Shown in pieces: positions 26,817 through 34,840 of a stretch of DNA of 64,000 nt. The stretch covers positions 1 to 64,000 of the forward strand of contig NZ_QNRC01000021.1 in NCBI RefSeq assembly GCF_003709565.1. Reading direction: 5' to 3'. A program made the translations under genes and the position numbers. Under the pieces are notes generated by a model, which saw only the letters and a program-made list of their open reading frames with translations, made no database searches and was not told the DNA's origin. Each line of letters begins with the position of its first letter. Within the stretch, counting starts at the first letter, position 1. Source of the DNA: Paracoccus sigandri (GTDB lineage Bacteria; Pseudomonadota; Alphaproteobacteria; Rhodobacterales; Rhodobacteraceae).

Positions 26817-27506
26817 CTATCCGCCATCCCGCCGGCTGCCGCCCGGCTGCTTGCTGTTGTCGTCGCCGCGCCAGTTCGGGTCCTCGGTCAGTTCTCCGGC
26901 CGGATCGATCCGCTGCTGGCGCTGGTCCAGTTCGGCAGGCGCGGGACGGCGCAACCTGTCCAGGGCCGTCGGCGGCTCGTGTTCCGCAGCGGGTTCCTGC
27001 ACGGGTCGGGCAGGATGGATGGGCGCTTGGGGGTGGCGCCTTCGGACCATGTCCAGCCCCAGCGCGATGCCGATCCCCAGCGCCGCCAAACCGGCAACGA
27101 CGCCCCAGGGCGGCAGAACCAGCTCCCATCCGGGGCTGAGGCGAGCGGGGATCACCCCGTAATCGACCACCCCCGCCAGCAGGGCGGTGCCCAGACCGGC
27201 TGCCCAGGCCGCACCGGCGCGTGCGCCGCCCGCCGCCCGCAGCAGAAGGATCGCGACCGCGGCCCAGAAGAAGGCCGATCCGACATGGATGATCGCCCCC
27301 AGGGCCGTGTGGCCGAGATTCGCGTCGGTGACGGTCGCGGCCGCGGGACCATGCAGCACATGCGAGGTGGCATTGAGCGGCATCCAGGGCGGCAGGTCGC
27401 GAAGCATGGCCGACAGGCCAAGCGCCAGTGCGGACAGAACCGCCGCAAGCGTGCCGGCCAAGGGCAGGGCAAGCCGCAAGCGTGCCATCGGGTTGCGCAG
27501 GGTCAT
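26817..27506 (-). CDS. multi-pass membrane protein (hypothetical)
   Basis: 229 residues: four hydrophobic helices within the first 150 residues (LPLAGTLAAVLSALALGLSA and others), then a charged, disordered cytoplasmic tail rich in Arg, Pro and Asp. It resembles hypothetical membrane proteins with conserved MPLNATSHVLHGP and HVGSAFFWA segments, of unknown function. First gene of a unit with the ExoD-family gene. Confidence 0.75.
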   Translation of the reverse strand: MTLRNPMARLRLALPLAGTLAAVLSALALGLSAMLRDLPPWMPLNATSHVLHGPAAATVTDANLGHTALGAIIHVGSAFFWAAVAILLLRAAGGARAGAAWAAGLGTALLAGVVDYGVIPARLSPGWELVLPPWGVVAGLAALGIGIALGLDMVRRRHPQAPIHPARPVQEPAAEHEPPTALDRLRRPAPAELDQRQQRIDPAGELTEDPNWRGDDNSKQPGGSRRDGG

Positions 27507-27534
27507 GGGGTTCTCCCTTCATGCTGGCCTGGTT

Positions 27535-27559
27535 AACCGCGATGCCCGCGACATGTTCC
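27535..27559 (-). promoter_or_regulatory. EcfG-type promoter
   Basis: GGAAC, 16 bases, GGTT on the minus strand, 29 bases before 27506. Confidence 0.7.
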
Positions 27560-27638
27560 CGCAAGATCGCCGAAGGGGAAACTTGCCAGGGATTTTCGCG
27601 GGATGGGGCGCAGGGATCGATTTCCGCGCGGCGCGGCA

Positions 27639-27663
27639 GGAACATCCTGCCCGGCTTCTTGTT
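27639..27663 (+). promoter_or_regulatory. EcfG-type promoter
   Basis: GGAAC, 16 bases, TGTT, 48 bases before 27712. Confidence 0.7.
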
Positions 27664-27711
27664 GCTTTCGCCGTCCGCCGCTGGACGCGGCGCAACCCGA
27701 AGGAGATCCCG

Positions 27712-28212
27712 ATGAAGACCAAGGCACTCGACGATCTGTTCCACGATACGCTGAGGGATATCTATTACGCCGAACGCCAGATCCTGAAGGCGCTGCCCAA
27801 GATGGCGCGCGGCGCGCGGTCGGAAGAGCTGCGTTCCGCCTTCGAGGCCCATCGCGAGGAAACCGAGGCCCATGTCGAACGGCTGCAGCACGTCTTCGAG
27901 CTGATCGGCAAGCGGCCGCGCGGCAAGACCTGCCCCGCCATCGACGGCATCATCGAGGAAGGCGAGGAGATCCTAGACAGCTTCAAGGATTCCCCGGCGC
28001 TGGACGCGGGGCTGGTCTCGGCCGCGCAGGCGGTCGAGCATTACGAGATCACCCGCTATGGCACCCTGAAACGGTGGGCCGAGGTGCTGGGCATGGACGA
28101 GGCCGCCGCGCTGCTGTCCCGGACGCTGGACGAGGAATCGGCCGCGGATGAAAAGCTGACCGGCATCGCCGACAAGACCGCCAATCCCGAGGCCGCCGAA
28201 CCGGTCGGATAG
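27712..28212 (+). CDS. DUF892 (YciF-like) ferritin-like protein
   Basis: 166 residues, canonical YciF pattern: LDDLFHDTLRDIYYAERQIL, the second helix FEAHREETEAHVERLQHVF, CPAIDGIIEEGEEILD, then AAQAVEHYEITRYGTLKRWA and LDEESAADEKLT with the repeated Glu/His ligands of a di-metal site. Closer to the type protein than the copy at 22344. AGGAGA before the ATG. The PfpI gene follows and is probably co-transcribed. Confidence 0.93.
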   Translation: MKTKALDDLFHDTLRDIYYAERQILKALPKMARGARSEELRSAFEAHREETEAHVERLQHVFELIGKRPRGKTCPAIDGIIEEGEEILDSFKDSPALDAGLVSAAQAVEHYEITRYGTLKRWAEVLGMDEAAALLSRTLDEESAADEKLTGIADKTANPEAAEPVG

Positions 28213-28247
28213 GCCCTGCCGATCCCATGCTGAACAAAGGAGATGTC

Positions 28248-28796
28248 ATGCCAAGGATTTCCGACGCGAGGATCCTGATCCTTGCCACCGACGGGTTCGA
28301 GCAATCCGAACTGGAGGTGCCGCGCGACCGCCTGCGCGAGGCGGGCGCGACGGTCGATATCGCCTCGCCCGATGGCGAAAGCATCCGCGGCTGGCAGGAC
28401 GGCGACTGGGGGCAGACGGTCCAGGTGGATCTGCCCCTGGGTTCCGTCGATGCCTCGGCCTATGACGCCATCGTTCTGCCGGGCGGCCAGATCAACCCCG
28501 ACAAGCTGCGCACCGAGGCGACCGCGGTCGCGCTGGTGCGGCGTTTCCACGAGGACGGCAAGGTCGTCGCCGCCATCTGCCACGGCCCCTGGCTGCTGGT
28601 CGAGGCGGACCTGGTCCGGGACCGCAAGGTCACGTCCTACAAATCCATCCGCACCGACATGGAAAATGCCGGCGGCCAGTGGACGGACAGCGAGGTCGTG
28701 ACGGACCAGCGCATCATCACCTCGCGCAGCCCCGAGGATCTGGACGCCTTCTGCACCCGGATCGCGGCAGAGGTCGAGGAGGTCGACAACGGATAG
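28248..28796 (+). CDS. PfpI/DJ-1-family protein (type 1 glutamine-amidotransferase fold)
   Basis: 182 residues from the ATG with AAGGAG upstream. Class-I glutamine-amidotransferase-like fold with the nucleophile elbow AAICHGPWLL (Cys) and Glu at ATDGFEQSEL, as in PfpI and YhbO. Such proteins act as stress-induced deglycases/chaperones or hydrolyse methylglyoxal; the exact activity is debated. It lies downstream of the DUF892 gene within the EcfG island. Confidence 0.9.
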   Translation: MPRISDARILILATDGFEQSELEVPRDRLREAGATVDIASPDGESIRGWQDGDWGQTVQVDLPLGSVDASAYDAIVLPGGQINPDKLRTEATAVALVRRFHEDGKVVAAICHGPWLLVEADLVRDRKVTSYKSIRTDMENAGGQWTDSEVVTDQRIITSRSPEDLDAFCTRIAAEVEEVDNG

Positions 28797-29038
28797 CAGA
28801 GCGGCCGCCGGTCAATCTCGCCGGAATGCCCCCTGCACGCGGCTTTCTTCCGTGCTGGCCCGGAACTTCCTGCCGGAAGCGACGTCGCGGCCATCGACGC
28901 GCCCGAGCGGGACCATGCGCCTCGCCCTATCACCCCGCCCCCCGTGCCATTCCTGGTGCGGGGGGTTTCCACCGACGCCGCGCAACCATCGGGCAAGGAC
29001 GGTGTTGACCCCGAAGCCCCCTGCCCGCGGATCACGAC

Positions 29039-30100
29039 ATGCCCAAGGACGCGCCTGCCATTCCCGATGCCTGCGACGCCGCGAAACAGGCGGGGCTGGT
29101 CTATGTCAATGACGACATACCGGGCATCACCCGCATCCGCGCGGGCAAGGGCTTTTCCTATCGCGACGCGAAGGGCCGCAGGATCGCCGACCGGGCCGAG
29201 CGCGACCGCCTGGCCGCGCTGGCGATACCGCCCGCCTACAGCGATGTCTGGATCTGCCCCGATCCGCGCGGCCACATCCAGGCCACCGGCCGGGACGCGC
29301 GCGGGCGCAAGCAATACCGCTATCACCCCGATTTCCGCGCGTTTCGCGACAGCGCGAAATACGACCACATGCTGGAATTCGCGGCGCTTCTGCCGAAGAT
29401 CCGCGCCCGCGTCGACAAGGACATGTCTCGCCGCGGGCTGCCTGCCCGGAAGGTGCTGGCCACCGTGGTCCATCTGCTGGAAAACACCATGATCCGGGTG
29501 GGCAACAGCGATTATGCCCGCCAGAACAGGTCCCACGGGCTGACCACGCTGCGCGACCGGCATGTCCGGTTCAACGGCAGCGAGGTGCGGTTTCGCTTCA
29601 CCGGCAAGGGCGGCAAGGAATGGGACCTGGGCATCCGCGACCGCCGCGTGGCCCGGATCGTGCGCGCCGCGCAGGACATCCCCGGCCAGCATCTGTTCCA
29701 GTATCTGGACGAGGACGGCCGGCGGCAGAAGATCACCTCGACCGATGTGAACGACTATCTGCGCGAGATCTCGGGCAGCGAGGTGACGGCCAAGGATTTC
29801 CGCACCTGGACCGGCACGGTGCTGGCCGCCCTGGCCCTGTCGGAATACGAGAGCTTCGACAGCGAGGCGGCGGCGAAACGCAACGTCCGCGAGGCCATCG
29901 AAAGCGTCGCCAGCCGCCTGGGCAACACGCCGGCGATCTGCCGCAAATGCTATGTCCACCCCGAGGTCATAGACGCCTATCTGGCCGGCGAGCTGAAGCT
30001 GCAGCTGCGCGACCGGATCGACGGCGCCCTGAAGGAACCGGGGCTGCGGCACGAGGAACGGCAGGTGCTGAAATTCCTCGGCAAGCGGCTGAAGGCCTGA
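29039..30100 (+). CDS. type IB DNA topoisomerase
   Basis: 353 residues, poxvirus-like bacterial topoisomerase IB. Opening GLVYVNDDIPGITRIRAGKGF; core motifs include IRVGNSDYARQNRSHGLTTL, VRFRFTGKGGKEW, DFRTWTGTVLAAL and the nucleophilic tyrosine Tyr305 in CRKCYVHP. It relaxes supercoils by a 3'-phosphotyrosyl intermediate without ATP. An imperfect EcfG-type site (GGAAC-N16-CGTC) starts at 28862; otherwise the upstream 240 bases show nothing. Bacterial homologues are common in stress clusters with LigD-type genes, as here. Confidence 0.93.
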   Translation: MPKDAPAIPDACDAAKQAGLVYVNDDIPGITRIRAGKGFSYRDAKGRRIADRAERDRLAALAIPPAYSDVWICPDPRGHIQATGRDARGRKQYRYHPDFRAFRDSAKYDHMLEFAALLPKIRARVDKDMSRRGLPARKVLATVVHLLENTMIRVGNSDYARQNRSHGLTTLRDRHVRFNGSEVRFRFTGKGGKEWDLGIRDRRVARIVRAAQDIPGQHLFQYLDEDGRRQKITSTDVNDYLREISGSEVTAKDFRTWTGTVLAALALSEYESFDSEAAAKRNVREAIESVASRLGNTPAICRKCYVHPEVIDAYLAGELKLQLRDRIDGALKEPGLRHEERQVLKFLGKRLKA

Positions 30101-30144
30101 ACGGCCGGGCCCGCCGGGGCCGCCGCCTTGACCAGCACGGGTCG

Positions 30145-30169
30145 GGAACATTTCGGCCGCCATCTTGTT
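30145..30169 (+). promoter_or_regulatory. EcfG-type promoter
   Basis: GGAAC, 16 bases, TGTT, 76 bases before 30246. Confidence 0.7.
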
Positions 30170-30245
30170 TCCGGCCGGTTCCGACATGGGACCGGGCGCG
30201 GATGCCGGCGGTTCCTTTCCCAGCTTTCGCACAGGAGGACATCTG

Positions 30246-30554
30246 ATGCCACGCGGCGACAAGTCGAAATATACCGACAAGCAGGAGCGCAAGGCCGATC
30301 ACATCGCCGAAGGCTATGAGAAGCGCGGGGTGCCCGAGAAGGAAGCCGAACGCCGGGCCTGGGCGACCGTCAACAAGGATGACGGCGGCGGCAACAAGTC
30401 CGGCTCGGGGCGCGGGAAGCGGACGGGCAACCCCGCGGCGAAGAAGGGCGGCGAGAAAGGCGGCAAGGCTTCCGCCGCGCGCCCTGCTGCGGAACGGTCC
30501 AGATCGGCCAGGAAGGCGGCAGAGACCCGCAAGCGCAACCAGGCCGAGGGCTAG
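30246..30554 (+). CDS. small basic protein, plasmid-stabilisation-like family
   Basis: 102 residues. The N-terminal half is conserved in many rhizobial and related proteins (MPRGDKSKYTDKQERKADHI, then GVPEKEAERRAWATVN). The C-terminal half is a Lys/Gly/Ala-rich disordered tail that could bind DNA. Database names such as 'plasmid stabilization protein' have no firm basis. AGGAGG precedes the ATG. The LigD-like gene starts 13 bases downstream. Confidence 0.75.
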   Translation: MPRGDKSKYTDKQERKADHIAEGYEKRGVPEKEAERRAWATVNKDDGGGNKSGSGRGKRTGNPAAKKGGEKGGKASAARPAAERSRSARKAAETRKRNQAEG

Positions 30555-30567
30555 GGGTCCGGGTGGC

Positions 30568-31464
30568 ATGGTCGCCCGCGAAACCACGACCGCGACATCC
30601 CGCCCGCAGCGGCGGCGGGTCACGCTGACCCATCCCGACCGTCTCTATTGGCCCGAGGAAGGGATCACCAAGGAGGGCCTGGCCGATTACCACGCCGCGG
30701 TCTGGCCGCGGATCGCGCCGTTCATCGTGGGCCGTCCGCTGGCCCTGCTGCGCTGTCCCACCGGCATCACCGGCCCGGCCTTCTTCCAGAAGCACGCCTG
30801 GAAGGGCATGAGCAGGCATATCGTCCCGGTCCACGACCCCAGGGACAAGCAGGGCGCGCCGCTGATCGCCATCGAGGATCTGGACGGGCTGATCGGGCTG
30901 GTGCAATCCGCCGCGCTGGAGATCCACCCCTGGGGCGCGACAGCGGCCGACTGGGACCATCCCGACATGATCACCATGGATCTCGATCCCGGCGAGGGCG
31001 TCGACTGGGCCGCGGTGATCGAAGCCGCGCAAGAGGTGCGGCGGCGGCTGGAGGATGCCGGGCTGGCGGCTTTCGTCAAGACCTCGGGCGGCAAGGGGCT
31101 GCATGTCGTCGCGCCGCTGAAGCCCCGGGCGGGCTGGGCGGCAGTCAGGCGGTTTGCGCGGGCCGTCGCGGAGGGCATGGCGGCGGACAGCCCGGATCGC
31201 TACGTCTCGACCATCGCCAAGGCGAAGCGGCGGGGCAGGATCCTGATCGACTGGCTGCGCAACCAGCGCGGCGCGACGGCGGTTGCCGCCTACTCGCCCC
31301 GCGCCCGGCCCGGCGCGGCGGTGTCCATGCCGCTGGCATGGGAGGAACTGGGTCCGGAGATCGGCCCGGCCCATTTCACGGTGGCGAATGCGCCCACTCG
31401 GCTGGCAGCGACGGGCGATCCGTGGCAGGATTTCCGCTCGGCCGAGGTGCCGCTGAGGGCGTGA
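30568..31464 (+). CDS. stand-alone LigD-type primase-polymerase
   Basis: 298 residues comprising only the archaeo-eukaryotic primase-like polymerase domain of LigD. Key features: THPDRLYWPEEGITKEGLAD, the metal Asp pair in MDLDPGEGVDW, KTSGGKGLHVV, and the third metal Asp in ILIDWLRNQRG. In LigD this domain adds or fills nucleotides at double-strand breaks during Ku-dependent end joining. The ATP-ligase and phosphoesterase domains are absent, and no Ku gene is in the window. Placement after the small basic protein and near topoisomerase IB, under an EcfG-type promoter, suggests stress-phase repair. Confidence 0.88.
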   Translation: MVARETTTATSRPQRRRVTLTHPDRLYWPEEGITKEGLADYHAAVWPRIAPFIVGRPLALLRCPTGITGPAFFQKHAWKGMSRHIVPVHDPRDKQGAPLIAIEDLDGLIGLVQSAALEIHPWGATAADWDHPDMITMDLDPGEGVDWAAVIEAAQEVRRRLEDAGLAAFVKTSGGKGLHVVAPLKPRAGWAAVRRFARAVAEGMAADSPDRYVSTIAKAKRRGRILIDWLRNQRGATAVAAYSPRARPGAAVSMPLAWEELGPEIGPAHFTVANAPTRLAATGDPWQDFRSAEVPLRA

Positions 31465-31532
31465 TCATTTCCGTGTCGAACGGATTTGCCGCGTGGCGCC
31501 GGCAGGAACCCTTTGCGGCCTCGCGGGTGGCG

Positions 31533-31557
31533 GGAACATTCCGGCGCGATGAAGGTT
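31533..31557 (+). promoter_or_regulatory. EcfG-type promoter for the Mn catalase
   Basis: GGAAC, 16 bases, GGTT, 47 bases before 31605. Confidence 0.7.
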
Positions 31558-31604
31558 GCTCGCCCTCCACGGGTTTGCAGAACCCCCTGAAAGGGAGAAA
31601 GCAC

Positions 31605-32531
31605 ATGTTCCTGCGCATCGACAGATTGCAGATCGACCTGCCCGCCCCCAAGCGGCAGGACGCGAACGCGGCGGCGGCGCTGCAAGAGCTTCTGGGCGGC
31701 AAATACGGCGAGATGTCCACCCTGGGCAACTACATGTTCCAGAGCTTCAACTTCCGCAGCAAGAGCAAGCTGCGGCCGTTCTATGGCCTCGTCGCGGCGA
31801 TCACGGCCGAGGAACTGGGCCATGTCGAGCTGGTCAGCAACGGGGTGGCGATGCTGGCCAACGGGCCGGATGCGGATCGGGACGACCAGGGGCCGGGCGG
31901 CGACATCTCGGACGCCCCGTTCGAGGCGATGAAGGATGCGCGGCTGGCCGCGGCCTTCTACTCGAACGGCGGCGGGGCGGTTCCGGTCAACAGCAACGGG
32001 CAGTCCTGGAACAGCGACATGGTGACCACGACGGGCAATGTCGTCGTGGACCTGCTGCACAACTTCCACCTGGAATGCGGCGCCCGGCTGCACAAGCTGC
32101 GCGTCTATGAAAGCCTGACCGACCCGACCGGCCGCGAGGTCTGCGGCTATCTGCTGGTGCGTGGCTCGGTCCATGCGCATGCCTACGCGCTGGCGCTGAA
32201 GAAGATCACCGGGGTGGACCTGGACAAGTTCCTGCCGACGCCGAACATCCCCTTGGGCAATATCCCCGAATGCCAGAAATACCTGGAAGAGGGCGCGCAT
32301 CGCCGGCTCTATACCTTCAGCCCGGACGACTATCAGGAGATGCGGGGGATCTGGGGCAATGGCGAGGTGGCGCTGCCCGACGACCCGCCCGGAGAACTGG
32401 AGGTGGTGGACGGCGCGCCGGAGGGCGGCAAGATCCACGACCTGACCGGCACGCCCTCGGCCTTCACCCCCGATTACGCACCCGAGGAAATGTTCGAGAT
32501 CGCCAGCAAGCTGTATCAGAAATCGCGATAA
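31605..32531 (+). CDS. manganese catalase
   Basis: 308 residues, the usual length. The dimanganese site is visible: Glu36 in KYGEMSTLGNYM, the Glu-His pair in ITAEELGHVE (about 67-75), and Glu/His in NFHLECGARLHKLRVYE; the Mn-catalase-specific NSNGQSWNSD lies between. It disproportionates hydrogen peroxide without haem, in the cytosol. AGGGAGA precedes the ATG and an EcfG-type promoter lies 47 bases upstream. Confidence 0.95.
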   Translation: MFLRIDRLQIDLPAPKRQDANAAAALQELLGGKYGEMSTLGNYMFQSFNFRSKSKLRPFYGLVAAITAEELGHVELVSNGVAMLANGPDADRDDQGPGGDISDAPFEAMKDARLAAAFYSNGGGAVPVNSNGQSWNSDMVTTTGNVVVDLLHNFHLECGARLHKLRVYESLTDPTGREVCGYLLVRGSVHAHAYALALKKITGVDLDKFLPTPNIPLGNIPECQKYLEEGAHRRLYTFSPDDYQEMRGIWGNGEVALPDDPPGELEVVDGAPEGGKIHDLTGTPSAFTPDYAPEEMFEIASKLYQKSR

Positions 32532-32677
32532 GCGGGGTCGCGGGCGGCGCATCATCGCCGGGGCCGACGGTCGTCCGGCTCCTCTCGGGGCCGGTTGCGA
32601 CGCGGCCGGGGATGGGCCTTCCCCCGACCATCTGCAGCGAAGCCCTGGGCTTTCGGGCAGATGGTCGGGGCGCGGGG

Positions 32678-32896
32678 TCAGAAGATCCGGCCCGTGCCTG
32701 CCGGCAGCGGATCGGCGACGGGCAGCGGGCACAGGCGGCGCTGCGCCTCCCTGACCAGGATCCGGCCCAGTTCGGCCCCCAGTCTGTCGGGATCGTCGTC
32801 CTCCAGGTCCAGGCCGACGATGTCATCCGATCTGACATGGACGGCGCCGCCGTCATAGAGGTTGAAATGCAGGGTGACCGAGGTCAGCCGGGTCAT
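32678..32896 (-). CDS. small hypothetical protein
   Basis: 72 residues with an alternating beta pattern (VTLHFNLYDGGAVHVRSDDI) followed by an acidic turn and a helix. AAGGA precedes the ATG. It lies 109 bases after the PRC-barrel protein gene on the same strand and may share its EcfG-type promoter. No family recognised. Confidence 0.65.
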   Translation of the reverse strand: MTRLTSVTLHFNLYDGGAVHVRSDDIVGLDLEDDDPDRLGAELGRILVREAQRRLCPLPVADPLPAGTGRIF

Positions 32897-33005
32897 GTTC
32901 TTGTCCTTTCGGGGATGAGGATGGTCAATCGTGGTCGGTCGGGGGATCCGCCGCGACCTGCGCAGCGGATCCCGGAGCCTTCGCCGGAACGCGGGAAGGC
33001 GGCTC

Positions 33006-33647
33006 TCAGCCCCCGGTCGTGTCGGGGTCGTCCTCGTCGAATTCGGGCAGCGCCTCCAGCTGTTCCTGGGTCCAGGGCAGGTAGATGCGCAGCTCGTCCT
33101 CATTCGTGAACACCACCAGGTCGGCGACGGGAATCGCCACCCGATGTTCGCCCAGGCCAAGGAAACCGCCGACATCGATGATCGCATGGGTGATCTCGGC
33201 GCTTTCCAGCGGCATCTGATCCACGGGTCCCGGATCCCCCACGGTGCCCTGCGCCGCGCCGGCCTGCGTCGTGGTCTCGTCGATCTGGCCTGCGGAACCG
33301 GCGGCATCGTCGGCGGCGCCCTCGGTTTCCGCTGCGGCATCATCGGGGGGCGTCGCGGCCGCCCCATCGCCATTCGCGCCGCCGATGGAGGAGCTGCCGT
33401 TGGAGAAGACCAGGCCGTGAACCTCGCCGATCTCGTCGCCATCCGCGTCATGGACGGTCGCGCCTTCAAGATTGTCGGTGGACAGGACCACGTTCTCCTC
33501 GGCAAAGCCTTCGGGCGGGGTGATGGTCAGCCGGGCGTCGGTCTGCGTCGCGGTGGCGTCGGGCGCCTCTTCGCTTTCCGTCTGGGCATGGGCGGGCAGG
33601 CAAAGAAGGCTTGCCGCAAGGGCGGATGTCGCCAGCAGTTTTCGCAT
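33006..33647 (-). CDS. secreted PRC-barrel domain protein
   Basis: 213 residues from the ATG 7 bases after AGGAGG; a GTG six bases upstream is an alternative. Signal peptide about 1-23 (ends PAHAQ). Two PRC-barrel-like beta segments (GATVHDADGDEIGEVHGLVF and HAIIDVGGFLGLGEHRVAIP) are split by an Ala/Gly/Asp-rich linker of about 60 residues. Proteins of this type are periplasmic and stress-associated in alphaproteobacteria, with unknown function. EcfG-type promoter 44 bases upstream. Confidence 0.85.
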   Translation of the reverse strand: MRKLLATSALAASLLCLPAHAQTESEEAPDATATQTDARLTITPPEGFAEENVVLSTDNLEGATVHDADGDEIGEVHGLVFSNGSSSIGGANGDGAAATPPDDAAAETEGAADDAAGSAGQIDETTTQAGAAQGTVGDPGPVDQMPLESAEITHAIIDVGGFLGLGEHRVAIPVADLVVFTNEDELRIYLPWTQEQLEALPEFDEDDPDTTGG

Positions 33648-33690
33648 GTTCACTCCTCCTGAAAATCGATGTTGCTTGCATCGGCGCCAT

Positions 33691-33715
33691 AATCTTTCCA
33701 GGCGGCAAATGTTCC
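33691..33715 (-). promoter_or_regulatory. EcfG-type promoter
   Basis: GGAAC, 16 bases, GATT on the minus strand, 44 bases before 33647. Confidence 0.6.
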
Positions 33716-33735
33716 CGCGCGGCGTGACCGGATGG

Positions 33736-33760
33736 GGAACAAGACCGCGCGGCAGCCGTT
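33736..33760 (+). promoter_or_regulatory. EcfG-type promoter
   Basis: GGAAC, 16 bases, CGTT (full consensus), 31 bases before 33792. Confidence 0.75.
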
Positions 33761-33791
33761 CCCCTTCCCAACGACGTCACAGGGGGACGAC

Positions 33792-33980
33792 ATGGCCAAT
33801 GGAACCACCCGGCTTCGGGGAATTACCGTCGAGAGAACCGGGGACGGTTTCCTCATTCACCTTGCCGACGACGCGGATGAGGTGTTCGAGATCCGCGCGA
33901 GTGCGGAAACCGTCGAACTGATGGTGAGCGAGCTTCAGATGGCGCTGGCCGCGGGCGCAGAGGGATCGCCTTCGGAATGA
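33792..33980 (+). CDS. small hypothetical protein
   Basis: 62 residues: a short beta-rich part (ITVERTGDGFLIHLADDADE) and one amphipathic helix (ETVELMVSELQMALAAG). GGGGA precedes the ATG. Own EcfG-type promoter; the next gene on this strand is the ECF sigma factor. No family recognised. Confidence 0.7.
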   Translation: MANGTTRLRGITVERTGDGFLIHLADDADEVFEIRASAETVELMVSELQMALAAGAEGSPSE

Positions 33981-34020
33981 CGGCAAAGGCACCGGCGCCG
34001 GGGACAGGGTCGCATGGCGG

Positions 34021-34037
34021 TTTGCGGCAGCCGCAAA
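34021..34037 (+). terminator. stem-loop after the small gene, terminator-like
   Basis: TTTGCGGC-A-GCCGCAAA, a perfect 8-base inverted repeat 40 bases after the stop at 33980, followed by AA rather than a T-run. It separates the small gene from ecfG. Confidence 0.4.
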
Positions 34038-34072
34038 AAGCCGTGCCACAATCGGAGACTGCACGTCCTGTG

Positions 34073-34118
34073 CCTGCAATCTGCGGATTGCAGGGAACCG
34101 AAGCCTGCGGGTTGCATT
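34073..34118 (+). promoter_or_regulatory. dyad overlapping a variant EcfG-type promoter of ecfG
   Basis: CCTGCAATC-tgcg-GATTGCAGG (34073-34094) is a perfect 9-base inverted repeat. Its last two bases form the start of GGAAC (34094-34098), which is followed 16 bases later by CATT, a departure from the NGTT/GATT used elsewhere. CTGCGG(A/G)TTGCA is also directly repeated at 34081 and 34106. The arrangement suggests autoregulation modulated by another DNA-binding protein. Confidence 0.5.
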
Positions 34119-34159
34119 GGGTTGGTTGGAGAGGAAAGGCAGACGCCTGATGGCTGACC

Positions 34160-34639
34160 ATGTCGGATGATATCCTGACGCATGTAAGGGCGCTGCGCGC
34201 CTATGCCCGTTCGCTGTGCGGGACCGCCGCCGATGCCGAGGACCTGGTGCAGGAAACGCTGCTGCGCGCCATCGAGAAGGCGGACAGCTATCAGCCGGGA
34301 ACGCATATGCGCGCCTGGCTGTTCACCATCATGCGCAACAAGTTCTTCACCGACGTGAAGAAGGCGGCGCGCGAGCGGACCGGCAGCGGCGACTGCGCCT
34401 CGACCCAGCCCTCGGTGCCCGCCGGCCAGGAATGGCATCTGCGTCACCAGGAACTGCGCGTCGCGCTGAACGAGATGCCGCTGCACTATCGCGAGGCGAT
34501 CGTCCTGGTGGCGGTGATCGGCGAAAGCTATCTGGACGCCGCCCGGATCCTCGATTGCGACATCGGCACCATCAAGAGCCGGGTCAACCGCGCCAGGAAC
34601 ATCCTTCGGCGCGCGCTGGAGCCCGAGCATAACGATTGA
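34160..34639 (+). CDS. ecfG: ECF sigma factor, EcfG (general stress response) type
   Basis: 159 residues. Sigma-70 region 2 (about 8-75): RAYARSLCGTAADAEDLVQETLLRAI and AWLFTIMRNKFFTDV. Region 4 (about 100-155): LNEMPLHYREAIVLVAVIGESYLDAARIL, then the recognition helix region GTIKSRVNRARNIL. Region 3 is absent, as in all ECF factors. The EcfG assignment rests on the short length, the convergent NepR-like gene and the many GGAAC-N16-GTT promoters nearby. EcfG is normally held by NepR and released when phospho-PhyR binds NepR. Confidence 0.85.
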   Translation: MSDDILTHVRALRAYARSLCGTAADAEDLVQETLLRAIEKADSYQPGTHMRAWLFTIMRNKFFTDVKKAARERTGSGDCASTQPSVPAGQEWHLRHQELRVALNEMPLHYREAIVLVAVIGESYLDAARILDCDIGTIKSRVNRARNILRRALEPEHND

Positions 34640-34672
34640 CCGCGCCGCCGGGGCGCGGCAGGTCCGGGCCGG

Positions 34673-34840
34673 TCATTTCATCCGCGACTTGCGGCTTCTC
34701 TCCAGCGCGGCCTCCAGCTGCCGGGCCAGTTCGCGCAGCCGCGGCGAGATCGGTTCGGCATCCACCTGCGCCAGAAGCTCGGACAAGGCGGCGTCCAGTT
34801 TTGGATCCAGCGCCGGATCTTCATTCGTGTCGCGGTTCAT
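34673..34840 (-). CDS. nepR: NepR-like anti-sigma factor
   Basis: 55 residues, convergent with ecfG (33 bases between stops). ATG with GGAG 8 bases upstream. The two-helix NepR pattern is recognisable: ALSELLAQVDAEPI followed by PRLRELARQLEAALERS fits LxxLLxxVxxEPI-xxLxxLxxxL. NepR sequesters EcfG until phosphorylated PhyR takes it away. The protein is shorter than average and the identification depends partly on context. Confidence 0.65.
   Translation of the reverse strand: MNRDTNEDPALDPKLDAALSELLAQVDAEPISPRLRELARQLEAALERSRKSRMK

Noticed and set aside
28862-28886. GGAAC-N16-CGTC before topoisomerase IB as a further EcfG promoter
   Set aside because: The -10 ends in C and lies over 150 bases from the gene; kept only as a weak possibility in the topoisomerase entry.
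28637-30292. A 551-codon minus-strand open frame
   Set aside because: Antisense shadow of topoisomerase IB.
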